Of a DNA stretch of 64,000 nt, positions 1 to 7,799 are shown piece by piece (the stretch's first letter is position 1; every line of letters begins with the position of its first letter). The translations under genes were made by a program, and so were the position numbers. Below the pieces are notes generated by a model, which worked only from the letters and a program-made list of their open reading frames with translations, ran no database searches and was not told where the DNA came from. This DNA is from Pararheinheimera marina (lineage in GTDB: Bacteria; Pseudomonadota; Gammaproteobacteria; Enterobacterales; Alteromonadaceae): assembly GCF_042654345.1 (NCBI RefSeq), contig NZ_JBHSGB010000010.1:496001-560000 (forward strand), read 5' to 3'.

Positions 1-952
1 TTAGTTCAACATAGAGGCAACGCAGCGGGAATTTCACCACAGATTTTTGTGAGAAGTATTCGCCGAGGATCACCCGGACCGAACAGCCGGGAACCTGCAT
101 GGTCGGAAACAAAGCGGCAGGGTAGTGCTGAAAATCCGGTGCTGATTCGGCTTCGGCTTCCGGCAAAACCAGCCAGACCTGCATGCCTTCCACCACCTGT
201 TGTTGTTCGCGGATGTCGGCCGGGATCCGCTCGGAGTGGGCAATGCCTGAACCTGCGCGCATCAGGTTCACGGCACCGGGTTCAATACGTTGCAGACTGC
301 CAAGCGTGTCTCTGTGCATCATCGCCCCCTGGAACAACCAGGTCAGGGTCGCCAGGCCTATATGGGGGTGTTGCCGTACATCGCCTTCAGTGGAGCCTGC
401 GGCAAAGGTCGCCGGCCCCATATGGTCAACGAAAATAAAGGGCCCGACCCGCCGCTGCACTTTGGACGGCAGCAGGCGTTTAATATCAAAGCCGATGTTT
501 CTGACTTGTGGCTCAATCAGCAACGGCGCATTAACGGTGGCGGGGGTCGGTTCCGCCTTCAGACTGGTACTGACCTGAACTTCTGCCTGCGTCATCAGTT
601 TGTGCACCGGGCATTTGTCGGCAATTTCCAGCAGCTGTTGTTTTTGTTCTGCCGTTAACGGGCCTTTCAGCTCCAGCTCTATCTGCAGTTTGTAGATGCC
701 TTTACGCTCTTCGCTGTCGTCGCGGCGCAGCAGCACATTGACCGCCTCCAGCGGTAGTTCTTTGCGTTTGGCGTAAAGCTGCAATGTCATGGCTTTACAG
801 GTGGCGACGGAGGCGTCAAATAGATCATGCGGGTCAGGCCCCTGGCCTGTGCCGCCAGCCGCGGTCTCCAGGTCGGCAATGATTTGATGGTCGCGGATCT
901 GGATCCGTTGGCGTAACAGGCCGGGTTGATCCTGAGTCAGTTCGAGTTTCAT
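1..952 (-). CDS. OsmC-pirin fusion protein (partial, runs off left edge)
   Basis: Reverse-strand frame open from an ATG at 952 to the window edge, about 317 codons without a stop. Residues 1-130 look like an OsmC/Ohr-type domain, with a central Cys in DASVATCKAMTLQLY and a second Cys in ADKCPVHKLM, the pair expected of this peroxide-reducing fold. After a short linker, residues about 150-317 are a pirin (cupin) N-terminal domain: VGPFIFVDHMGP, the metal-binding stretch HPHIGLATLTWLFQG, and GSGIAHSERIP. Pirins bind a metal through His/Glu in this cupin; some act as quercetinases. Fusing the two suggests an oxidative-stress role, but the substrate is unknown. The C-terminal pirin half is cut off by the window. 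Confidence 0.85.
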   Translation of the reverse strand, partial: MKLELTQDQPGLLRQRIQIRDHQIIADLETAAGGTGQGPDPHDLFDASVATCKAMTLQLYAKRKELPLEAVNVLLRRDDSEERKGIYKLQIELELKGPLTAEQKQQLLEIADKCPVHKLMTQAEVQVSTSLKAEPTPATVNAPLLIEPQVRNIGFDIKRLLPSKVQRRVGPFIFVDHMGPATFAAGSTEGDVRQHPHIGLATLTWLFQGAMMHRDTLGSLQRIEPGAVNLMRAGSGIAHSERIPADIREQQQVVEGMQVWLVLPEAEAESAPDFQHYPAALFPTMQVPGCSVRVILGEYFSQKSVVKFPLRCLYVEL

Positions 953-1128
953 CTGTTGGCTCCCTGAAAGTGGTCTGACCCAGCATACCTTAGTTTGCCA
1001 GGCAAAAAGTGAATAAAATGAGGCCTGTTAAAGTGTAACCGCAACAGGATCAGGCTGGGCCAGCTGAGGTCGCCGGTTCAATGACTGTGTCAGCCAGTGG
1101 CGTGATTTCAGCAAGACCTGCGCCGTTT

Positions 1129-2652
1129 TCATAACTGTTCCAACTGGATCAGCAATTGTTGCGCTTTATTCCGGATACGTTGTTTATCCGCATCAGTTTT
1201 CATGTCCCAGTTTTTATAACTGAACTGCAAGCGCGCAGACGTCTGAAGTTGAGACTGATTACGGGCGAGAAAATCCCAGTACAAAGCATTAAAGGGGCAT
1301 GCGTTATCGCCTGTCGTGTCATTGACATCATAGTGACAGTGTTTGCAGTAATTACTCATTCTGGCGATGTATTTTCCACTGGCAGCATAAGGTTTGGAGG
1401 CCAGGATCCCGTTGTCTGCAAACAAGGCCATGCCCAATGTGTTCGGTAATTCAACCCACTCATAGGCATCGGCATAGACAGCCAGGTACCAATTGCAGAC
1501 TTGTTGCACGTCCAGCCCGGCCAGCAAGGCAAAATTACCTGTGATCATCAACCGTTGAATATGATGTGAGTAGGCATAGCGTTTGGTATGTTCAATGGCT
1601 TGCTGCATGCAGCGCATTTTCGTTTGGCCATGCCAATAAAACTCAGGTAATGCTGTAGCAGCGTTGAGGCTATTCAGCGTTTTATAGCCAGGCATCTGCA
1701 GCCAGTACAGGCCACGTACATATTCCCGCCAGCCTATAATTTGCCGGATAAACCCTTCGGCTGCGTTGAGTGGCACCAGGCCTTGTTGCCACGCCAGTAC
1801 TACTTTGCTGCACATCCAGCGAGCGTCCAGCAGGCCACAGTTGAGGTAGATGGAGCAGACACTGTGAAACAAAAAAGGCTGGTCGATACGCATGGCGTCC
1901 TGATAATCACCAAAAAGGGGCAATTGCTGGGTGAGGAAATGCAGAAATGCCTGGCGTGCCTGTTTTCCGCTAACTGCCAGCCTGAACTGGCTGGCGTCTC
2001 CCATATTCGTTGGAAAATGGCGGGCCACCAGTGCCTGCACCTCTTGGGTTACCAGGTCGGGTTCAAAGCTCAGAGGCGCAGGGATAGTCAGTTCTGCCGG
2101 TAAGGCTTTGCGGTTACTGCTGTCAAAATTCCATTGCCCACCAGCAGGCTGGCCGTCTTGCATCAGCAAGCCAGTGTGTTTGCGCATTTCCCGGTAGAAG
2201 TATTCCATCCGTAGCTGCCGCTTCCCCGCAGCCCAGCCGCTGAACTGAGCACGGGAGATTAAAAAGCGACTGTCCTCTAAGCTGGTGACCGGCAGATTAA
2301 ATCTGCCTGCCCAGCCAGCAATTTCCTGCCCGACCCGGTATTCGCCAGGTTCAGTCAGCAGAATGTGTTGTAAACCAGGGATTTCAGTCAGAGCGAGTGC
2401 GACAGCGTCAGTCAGGCTACGGACCTGTTCGTCAAAACGGATATACCTGAGCTGGTAACCAAGTCCGCGTAACGACTCGGCGAAATGACGCATGGCGCTG
2501 AAGATGACGATGATTTTGTGCTTGTGGTGCGGGCAGTAGTGAGCTTCTGTCTGCACTTCTGCCATCAGGATCCAATCGTCCTCAGCCACCTGACTGAGGG
2601 TTGGCAGCGCCGGACTGAGTTGGTCGCCTAAGATGACTCTTAATGTTGCCAT
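1129..2652 (-). CDS. Iron-sulfur (6-4) photolyase / cryptochrome (FeS-BCP, PhrB type)
   Basis: 507-residue flavoprotein of the deoxyribodipyrimidine-photolyase-related family (COG3046). The family repairs (6-4) photoproducts with FAD, a lumazine-type antenna and a 4Fe-4S cluster. Four cysteines at residues 348, 436, 439 and 452 have the same spacing as the cluster ligands of Agrobacterium PhrB (350, 438, 441, 454). The N-terminus (LRVILGDQLSPALP) is the antenna domain, and HSVCSIYLNCGLL and YSHHIQRLMITGNFALL are family signatures in the FAD domain. Length is normal. It stands alone, divergent from the zinc-uptake protein gene. It could be a photoreceptor instead of a repair enzyme. Confidence 0.9.
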   Translation of the reverse strand: MATLRVILGDQLSPALPTLSQVAEDDWILMAEVQTEAHYCPHHKHKIIVIFSAMRHFAESLRGLGYQLRYIRFDEQVRSLTDAVALALTEIPGLQHILLTEPGEYRVGQEIAGWAGRFNLPVTSLEDSRFLISRAQFSGWAAGKRQLRMEYFYREMRKHTGLLMQDGQPAGGQWNFDSSNRKALPAELTIPAPLSFEPDLVTQEVQALVARHFPTNMGDASQFRLAVSGKQARQAFLHFLTQQLPLFGDYQDAMRIDQPFLFHSVCSIYLNCGLLDARWMCSKVVLAWQQGLVPLNAAEGFIRQIIGWREYVRGLYWLQMPGYKTLNSLNAATALPEFYWHGQTKMRCMQQAIEHTKRYAYSHHIQRLMITGNFALLAGLDVQQVCNWYLAVYADAYEWVELPNTLGMALFADNGILASKPYAASGKYIARMSNYCKHCHYDVNDTTGDNACPFNALYWDFLARNQSQLQTSARLQFSYKNWDMKTDADKQRIRNKAQQLLIQLEQL

Positions 2653-2853
2653 GGGTAGCTTACTTCCAGCTCACTTTGCTTTTTGTTTGCTACGTAAAGC
2701 GCAGCAAAAGTGGATCAAGGCGTTAGCCTTGTCCTTGCACAAAAGTTAGGTTTAAATGCAGAAAATACGGGGCGAGTCTCACAGATTTTTATTTCAATCC
2801 GTTGATAGAATTGAGTTCATCTTAGGTGGGATCTTTAGAGCGGGAGTCTGGGT

Positions 2854-3387
2854 ATGAAGTGGGTTACAGGGATACTGATGCTGTCTGGGGTGATGCTAAG
2901 TCAGGCTATGGCAGACCAACATCAACATGACGAAGGTTATGAAAGCCATGGCAGCCATCAGCACGGTGTGGCCACGCTGACCTTTGTGCTGGAAGGCAAT
3001 GAAGCAGAGTTGGCGTTTGACAGCCCGGCGGTGAATGTATTTGGTTTTGAACACAAACCTGCAGATGAGGCCGAGCAGTTAAAGCTGCAGCAGGTGCTGG
3101 ATGGCTTTAGGGCGGGCGCCTGGTTTAGTTTTGACAGTGCCGCAGGTTGTGCGGTCAGCACGGCTGAAATCAATTCTGAGCTGGAGCGGGGGGCGGAACA
3201 GGGCCACGCCGATCTGAATGCCAGTTATAGCCTGCTGTGTCAGGACCCGGAGCAACTGCAGCAACTGACCATCCAATTTGGTGAGTTGGGGCAGGGGGTT
3301 GAAAAGGTGTCGGTGCAGTGGATTGTTAACGGCACGCAGGGCGCCGCTGAATGGACAGCTGCCAGCGGGCCTGTGAAGCTGCAATAA
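2854..3387 (+). CDS. ZrgA-like periplasmic zinc-uptake protein (DUF2796)
   Basis: 177 residues with a Sec signal peptide (residues 1-20, ending SQAMA) followed by a histidine-rich stretch, DQHQHDEGYESHGSHQHG, typical of periplasmic zinc chaperones. The body (GVATLTFVLEGNEAELAFDSPA, FGFEHKP) matches DUF2796, now known as the ZrgA zinc-uptake family, named from the Vibrio cholerae zinc-regulated ZrgABCDE system. Two cysteines (in AAGCAVS and SLLCQD) may form a disulfide. The neighbours DUF3299, ABC ATPase and FtsX permease make the same kind of cluster. It converges on the DUF3299 gene and shares a terminator with it. Zinc binding is inferred, not shown. Confidence 0.82.
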   Translation: MKWVTGILMLSGVMLSQAMADQHQHDEGYESHGSHQHGVATLTFVLEGNEAELAFDSPAVNVFGFEHKPADEAEQLKLQQVLDGFRAGAWFSFDSAAGCAVSTAEINSELERGAEQGHADLNASYSLLCQDPEQLQQLTIQFGELGQGVEKVSVQWIVNGTQGAAEWTAASGPVKLQ

Positions 3388-3400
3388 CCAAACACAGCAT

Positions 3401-3431
3401 AAAAAAAACCGGCCTGCAGCCGGTTTTTTTT
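3401..3431. terminator. Bidirectional rho-independent terminator
   Basis: A-tract, stem AAAAACCGGC/GCCGGTTTTT with a 5-base loop, then a T-tract. It lies between the convergent zrgA-like and DUF3299 genes and can serve both strands. Confidence 0.85.
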
Positions 3432-3448
3432 ATGCGTTGAGCAAGGTC

Positions 3449-4006
3449 TTATTCGTAGACATACTCTTCGATTTTATCCGCTTTCATTGAATATGCAGAA
3501 TTGGCTAAATCATGGCGCATTGCGTTGGTTGTCAGGGTGCCACTGATCCAGAATGGCGAGTAAATCATATCCGCCTTGATTGGCTGTTTGTTGGTGACGT
3601 AGATGATTTGGTTTGGTGGCGGTGGTGGTACGTGAATGCAGGCACCAAAATAAGGCACCAGGAAAAACGCCGTCACGTTTTGCTCCGCATCGTATTCCAC
3701 CGGCACGATAAAACCCGGCACTTTCACTTTCTGATTATTCAGCTCGGCTTTTACATTGGCCGATTGCAGCACTTCGTTCCAGGCCGCTGCGGCTGGATCC
3801 TGGTTGGCGTAGCTCTGGTTCAGTGGGCTGCTGGCGGCCATTTCACCACCTTCATGGCTGATTTCAGGCAGTGCTTCCATTTTCTTCAGATCTTCTGCCG
3901 GTAATAAATCGGTCCATTCCAGCGCTTTGTAATCATCGGCAACGGCAGCTGGCGCTGCAAATGCGATTAATGTCGTAAATAACGCTATGTATAACGCTCG
4001 TACCAT
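3449..4006 (-). CDS. DUF3299 periplasmic protein of the zinc-uptake cluster
   Basis: 185 residues. The frame stays open upstream, but the ATG at 4006 gives a clear signal peptide (MVRALYIALFTTLIAFAAP) and leaves the divergent promoter free, so I chose it. The mature protein has DUF3299 hallmarks: KVPGFIVPVEYDAEQNVTAFFLVPYFGACIHVPPPPPNQII, with one Cys and one His in GACIHVPPPPPNQ as likely metal ligands, and a C-terminal FWISGTLTT segment. The biochemical role is unknown. In the Zrg-type zinc systems a member of this family sits beside the ABC transporter genes, so it is probably an accessory factor for metal delivery. Divergent from the ABC ATPase across 75 bp that hold two Zur-like palindromes. 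Confidence 0.8.
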   Translation of the reverse strand: MVRALYIALFTTLIAFAAPAAVADDYKALEWTDLLPAEDLKKMEALPEISHEGGEMAASSPLNQSYANQDPAAAAWNEVLQSANVKAELNNQKVKVPGFIVPVEYDAEQNVTAFFLVPYFGACIHVPPPPPNQIIYVTNKQPIKADMIYSPFWISGTLTTNAMRHDLANSAYSMKADKIEEYVYE

Positions 4007-4027
4007 TGGAGACAGGCCCTTTGCTTG

Positions 4028-4063
4028 TGTTATAAGGTAACAAATTCTGCCAGTTATCATAAC
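4028..4063. promoter_or_regulatory. Two Zur-like palindromes in a divergent promoter
   Basis: TGTTATAAGGTAACA (4028-4042) differs at two positions from the Zur-box core TGTTATAnTATAACA, and GTTATCATAAC (4053-4063) is a perfect shorter palindrome of the same type. Both lie between the divergent DUF3299 gene (start 4006) and the ABC ATPase gene (start 4082). Control by the zinc repressor Zur is inferred from sequence and gene content. Confidence 0.55.
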
Positions 4064-4081
4064 ACGAGCCTTTTGCTGACA

Positions 4082-4771
4082 ATGCACACCAACCCGAAAT
4101 TTCCTGCGCTTGAACTCAAAAATCTGAGCTTCAGCTGGCCTGGCCAGGCCCCATTGCTGCAGATCCCACAACTGACCCTGCAGCAAGGACAACACCTCTT
4201 TGTGTATGGCCCTTCCGGTTCCGGTAAAACTACCTTGCTGAATCTGCTTTGTGGTATCTACCCGAATCAACAAGGGGAAATTTGGGTCAACGGCGTACAG
4301 GCCAGTGCGTTAACTGCCCGCAAAAGAGATGCGCTGCGGGCCAGCGCAATAGGTGTGGTATTCCAGCAATTAAACCTGATCCCCTATTTAACAGTGCTGC
4401 AAAATGTGCTGCTGATCAGTGCATTTGGCGGTCCTAAGGCTGACGTGGGCCAACGGGCCGGTGAGTTGCTGAACCGTCTCGGTTTGCCAGAAGCTTTCTG
4501 GCAGAAAAAAGCCACTGAGCTCAGTGTCGGCCAGCAACAACGGGTGGCGATAGCCAGGGCCTTATTGAACAAGCCGGCGTTGCTGATTGCCGACGAACCC
4601 ACCTCTGCGCTTGACCACAAACACCGCGACGCCTTTATGCAGTTGATGCTGACCGAAGCCGGGCACGATGGCACCACGGTGATCTTTGTCAGCCATGACC
4701 CCACGCTGAAACGACATTTTCACTTGCAGCTGGATATGGAGCAGTTAGCCCAGGGAGTGCAGCCATGTTAA
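4082..4771 (+). CDS. ABC transporter ATP-binding protein (LolD/MacB-like; zinc-uptake cluster)
   Basis: 229 residues. Walker A GPSGSGKTT, Q-loop GVVFQQLNLIPYLTV, signature LSVGQQQRVAIARAL, Walker B ALLIADEPTSALD and H-loop FVSHD are all intact. It belongs to the LolD/MacB/FtsE-like class that pairs with FtsX-type permeases, encoded next and overlapping by 7 bp. I start at the ATG at 4082; an earlier in-frame TTG at 4025 would lie upstream of and read through the Zur-like sites. It has no strong Shine-Dalgarno sequence. Context points to a mechanotransmission ABC system for zinc homeostasis, not a classical importer; lipoprotein handling is the alternative. Confidence 0.88.
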   Translation: MHTNPKFPALELKNLSFSWPGQAPLLQIPQLTLQQGQHLFVYGPSGSGKTTLLNLLCGIYPNQQGEIWVNGVQASALTARKRDALRASAIGVVFQQLNLIPYLTVLQNVLLISAFGGPKADVGQRAGELLNRLGLPEAFWQKKATELSVGQQQRVAIARALLNKPALLIADEPTSALDHKHRDAFMQLMLTEAGHDGTTVIFVSHDPTLKRHFHLQLDMEQLAQGVQPC

Positions 4772-6021
4772 TGCAGTTGGCCAAAGCCAGTTTGTTAAAT
4801 CGTAAAGGCACAGTGCTGATGACGCTGCTGTCTTTGGTGATCAGTATTGGTTTGTTATTGGGCATTGACCATATCCGGCAGGAAGCGAAACAAAGCTTTA
4901 CCAGCACAGTGTCCGGCACTGATTTGATCGTCGGTGCCCGTTCCAGCCAGTTGAATTTATTGCTCTATACCGTATTTCGCATAGGCAATGCCACCAACAA
5001 TATTGGCTGGGTCAATTATCAGCAGTTAAAGCAAAACCCGCAGGTACAGTGGACCATTCCGTTATCGCTTGGCGATTCTCATCGCGGTTACCGGGTGATT
5101 GGCACCAATACCGATTACTTTAAGTTCTACCGCTTTGGCGAGCAGCAGCCGCTGACGCTGGCGCAAGGTAACGAATTTGCGTCTGTGTATGAAGCGGTTT
5201 TGGGCTCTGTGGTGGCTGCCAAGCTGGGCTACAAAGTCGGCGACCAAATCACCTTGTCGCATGGGGTGGGCAGCATCAGTTTTACTCAGCACAAAGACAA
5301 GCCTTTTACTGTGGTGGGAATTCTGGCGTCAACCGGCACGCCAGTAGACCAAAGTGTGCATATTCCACTCGAAGGGATTGAAGCTATTCATTTAGGCTGG
5401 GAAAGCGGAGCGCCGCGGCCGGGCAAAACGGTCAGCGCAGAGCAGAGCCTGCAAATGGACTTACAGCCCAAGGTCATTACCGCATTTTTGGTGGGGCTGA
5501 AAAGCAAAATTGCGACCTTTGTGCTGCAGCGTCAAATCAATGAATTTAAAGCAGAACCTCTATCAGCCATTTTACCCGGGGTCGCGCTGGCTGAGCTCTG
5601 GCAAATGCTCAGTATGGTGGAAAGCATGTTGCTGGTGATCACGGCGCTGGTGCTGCTGGCCAGCCTGGTCGGTATTGTGACCACACTGCTGGCAGGCTTA
5701 AAAGAGCGGCAACGTGAAATGGCCATACTAAGGGCGGTTGGCGCGCCACCTCTCACCATCTTCCTGCTGATTGAGCTGGAGTTGTTGTTGCTGGTGCTGT
5801 TGTCTGTAGCGCTGGCGCTGGCTGGTCTGAGTGCGGCTTTGTGGGGTTTTCGGGAATTATTGGCCAGTGATTATGGCCTCTTTATCAGTGTCTGGCCCTG
5901 GCACTCTCATACCGCCGCTTTACTGGGGGCTGTGGTCGGTTTGAGCCTGTTATTGGGGGCTATTCCGGCGTATCTGGCTTACCGGCGCACCTTGGCATCA
6001 GGGTTGACGGTCCGTTTGTAA
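4765..6021 (+). CDS. FtsX/MacB-type ABC permease (zinc-uptake cluster)
   Basis: 418 residues. One N-terminal transmembrane helix (about 14-33, LMTLLSLVISIGLLLGI), a large periplasmic MacB_PCD-like domain (about 40-260), then three C-terminal helices (about 275-310, 325-350, 378-405), the four-helix layout of the MacB/LolC/FtsX superfamily. The cytoplasmic loop KERQREMAILRAVGAPP is the coupling motif of FtsX-like permeases. The start overlaps the ATPase stop, implying translational coupling. Probably the membrane partner of the upstream ATPase, using ATP to drive a conformational change in the periplasm linked to the ZrgA-like and DUF3299 proteins. The substrate is inferred from context only. 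Confidence 0.88.
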   Translation: MLMQLAKASLLNRKGTVLMTLLSLVISIGLLLGIDHIRQEAKQSFTSTVSGTDLIVGARSSQLNLLLYTVFRIGNATNNIGWVNYQQLKQNPQVQWTIPLSLGDSHRGYRVIGTNTDYFKFYRFGEQQPLTLAQGNEFASVYEAVLGSVVAAKLGYKVGDQITLSHGVGSISFTQHKDKPFTVVGILASTGTPVDQSVHIPLEGIEAIHLGWESGAPRPGKTVSAEQSLQMDLQPKVITAFLVGLKSKIATFVLQRQINEFKAEPLSAILPGVALAELWQMLSMVESMLLVITALVLLASLVGIVTTLLAGLKERQREMAILRAVGAPPLTIFLLIELELLLLVLLSVALALAGLSAALWGFRELLASDYGLFISVWPWHSHTAALLGAVVGLSLLLGAIPAYLAYRRTLASGLTVRL

Positions 6022-6140
6022 GCGATGCAGAGCCAGCTGTAGTTATGTGGTTGGTTCTGTTATCAATCTTGAAGAAATTTCTAGGTTTTATGGCTGCCTT
6101 TGTTATAGTGAATTCAGTCCAGAAAATCACGTTTTAGGTC

Positions 6141-7799
6141 ATGAGTACAGAGCAATCCACACTTGAGCAGCAACTCGCTTTGCTGCACCAACAGTATCTG
6201 ACCCGACTGCAGTCGGAAATTCCCGAGCTTGCTCTTCAGGTGTCGGCCTTGGCGACTTTGTCACAGAAGCAAAACTGGCGCGATGAAGTCAAAGCCCTGA
6301 AATTTAAATTACACACTTTGGCCGGCTCTGCCGGTACTTTTGGTTTGCCCGCTCTTGGCCGTCTGGCCAAAAATCTTGAATTGGAACTGCGTAGTTGGAT
6401 GGAATCTCCGGCGGCACCTGATGCGGATCAAATCCGCGACTTTATCGTGTTGTTCCAGCAGGTTCAGCAGACCCACCAGGCCAGTCATCAGGTTCTTAGT
6501 GTTACGTCATCCAGCCAACAAAAACACACCGAACGTCATGCAGCTATTTACGTGCTCGAATCGAATCAGGAAACCTCGGGTTATATCGAACTGACGCTGA
6601 CGTCTTTTGGTTACAAGGTAAATGCAGCAACCACGATGGCTGAGTTAAAACAGCTGGTAGACGCCCAAAGTCCGGACGCATTGGTGCTGGATATTAGCTC
6701 GGACACAGAAGTAGGTGAGGGGCTCGATTTTGTTGCCAAACTACAAGCGTCTCTCAGCACGCCTATCCCTGTGCTGATCCTGGCAGACGAAGACAGTTTT
6801 GAACAGCACCTGGCTGCGGTTCGCATAGGCGCCCAGGGCTATTTTGTGAAACCGCTGAATACCACAGCGCTGGAAGCCCGGTTGCAACGCTTGTTGGCTG
6901 TTCGCAGCCGTGAAGCGTTCAGAGTATTGATTGTGGATGACGATCAGTTACTGGCTGAACACTACGCGCTGGTACTGCAAGGCGCAGGCTTAAGAGCAGA
7001 AATTCTGTCCGACCCCAGCAAAATTTACGACAGTCTGACCCGCTTTCATCCCGACGTGGTGCTGCTGGACGTGAATATGCCCTATTGTTCAGGCCCTGAA
7101 CTGGCCCAGCTGATCCGTCTTCATGATCAATGGTTAAGCGTCCCTATTATTTATTTATCGTCAGAAACTGACAGTGACCGACAGTTGGCTGCGTTGGTGA
7201 AAGGTGGGGACGATTTTCTGACGAAGCCTATGTCCGATACCGCTTTGATTGTTGCTGTGTTTGCCCGGGCTCAACGGGCGCGTCAGGTTGTGGATATGAT
7301 GACCAAAGACAGTCTTACCGGTTTATTGCAACATGCCAGGGTGAAAGAACGCCTGACCTATGAGTTGCAGCGGGCGGAACGGACCGGCGGGGTCGTCAGT
7401 ACTATCATGATCGACATCGATCTGTTTAAAAAGGTGAATGACAACTATGGACACCCTGTGGGTGATCAAGTGATCAGCAGCTTAGCGAATCTGATGAAGC
7501 AGCAACTGCGTAAAATCGATATTGTCGGCCGCTACGGTGGGGAAGAGTATCTGGTTATTTTGTCCGATTGTGGAAAAGAGCATGCCTTTACCGTGGTTGA
7601 GCAGCTGCGTAAGGCCTTTGCCGCTATCCCATTCAGTTGTGGCGACAGCCATTTTTATTGTACCTTCAGTGCCGGCATCAGCGAATGGCAACATGGCATG
7701 GACACTGATCAGCTGATTGAGCAAGCTGACCAGGCCTTATATCAGGCGAAACGTTCGGGCCGCAATCAGACGCTGATATTCGATGCTAAGGCGCTTTAG
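6141..7799 (+). CDS. Hpt-REC-REC-GGDEF diguanylate cyclase response regulator
   Basis: 552 residues. Order: Hpt domain (about 10-110, phospho-His about 58 in LKFKLHTLAGSAGTFG); a degenerate receiver (about 135-245, VLDIS); an intact receiver (about 258-375, LIVDDDQ with acceptor Asp in VVLLDVNMP and Lys in FLTKP); and a C-terminal GGDEF domain (about 390-545). The active-site loop reads GGEEY, so the usual final Phe is Tyr; many such cyclases stay active. The inhibitory I-site RxxD is present as RKID five residues before the loop. It probably makes cyclic-di-GMP in response to phosphorelay. It overlaps the 3' end of the convergent hybrid kinase by 14 bp, making that kinase the obvious candidate partner. 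Confidence 0.92.
   Translation: MSTEQSTLEQQLALLHQQYLTRLQSEIPELALQVSALATLSQKQNWRDEVKALKFKLHTLAGSAGTFGLPALGRLAKNLELELRSWMESPAAPDADQIRDFIVLFQQVQQTHQASHQVLSVTSSSQQKHTERHAAIYVLESNQETSGYIELTLTSFGYKVNAATTMAELKQLVDAQSPDALVLDISSDTEVGEGLDFVAKLQASLSTPIPVLILADEDSFEQHLAAVRIGAQGYFVKPLNTTALEARLQRLLAVRSREAFRVLIVDDDQLLAEHYALVLQGAGLRAEILSDPSKIYDSLTRFHPDVVLLDVNMPYCSGPELAQLIRLHDQWLSVPIIYLSSETDSDRQLAALVKGGDDFLTKPMSDTALIVAVFARAQRARQVVDMMTKDSLTGLLQHARVKERLTYELQRAERTGGVVSTIMIDIDLFKKVNDNYGHPVGDQVISSLANLMKQQLRKIDIVGRYGGEEYLVILSDCGKEHAFTVVEQLRKAFAAIPFSCGDSHFYCTFSAGISEWQHGMDTDQLIEQADQALYQAKRSGRNQTLIFDAKAL

Noticed and set aside
49..658. Forward-strand open frames at the left edge
   Set aside because: They lie antisense to the OsmC-pirin frame, which shows clear family motifs on the reverse strand.
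2720..2735. AAGGCGTTAGCCTT hairpin upstream of the zrgA-like gene as a Zur box
   Set aside because: It is palindromic but does not resemble GTTATAnTATAAC.
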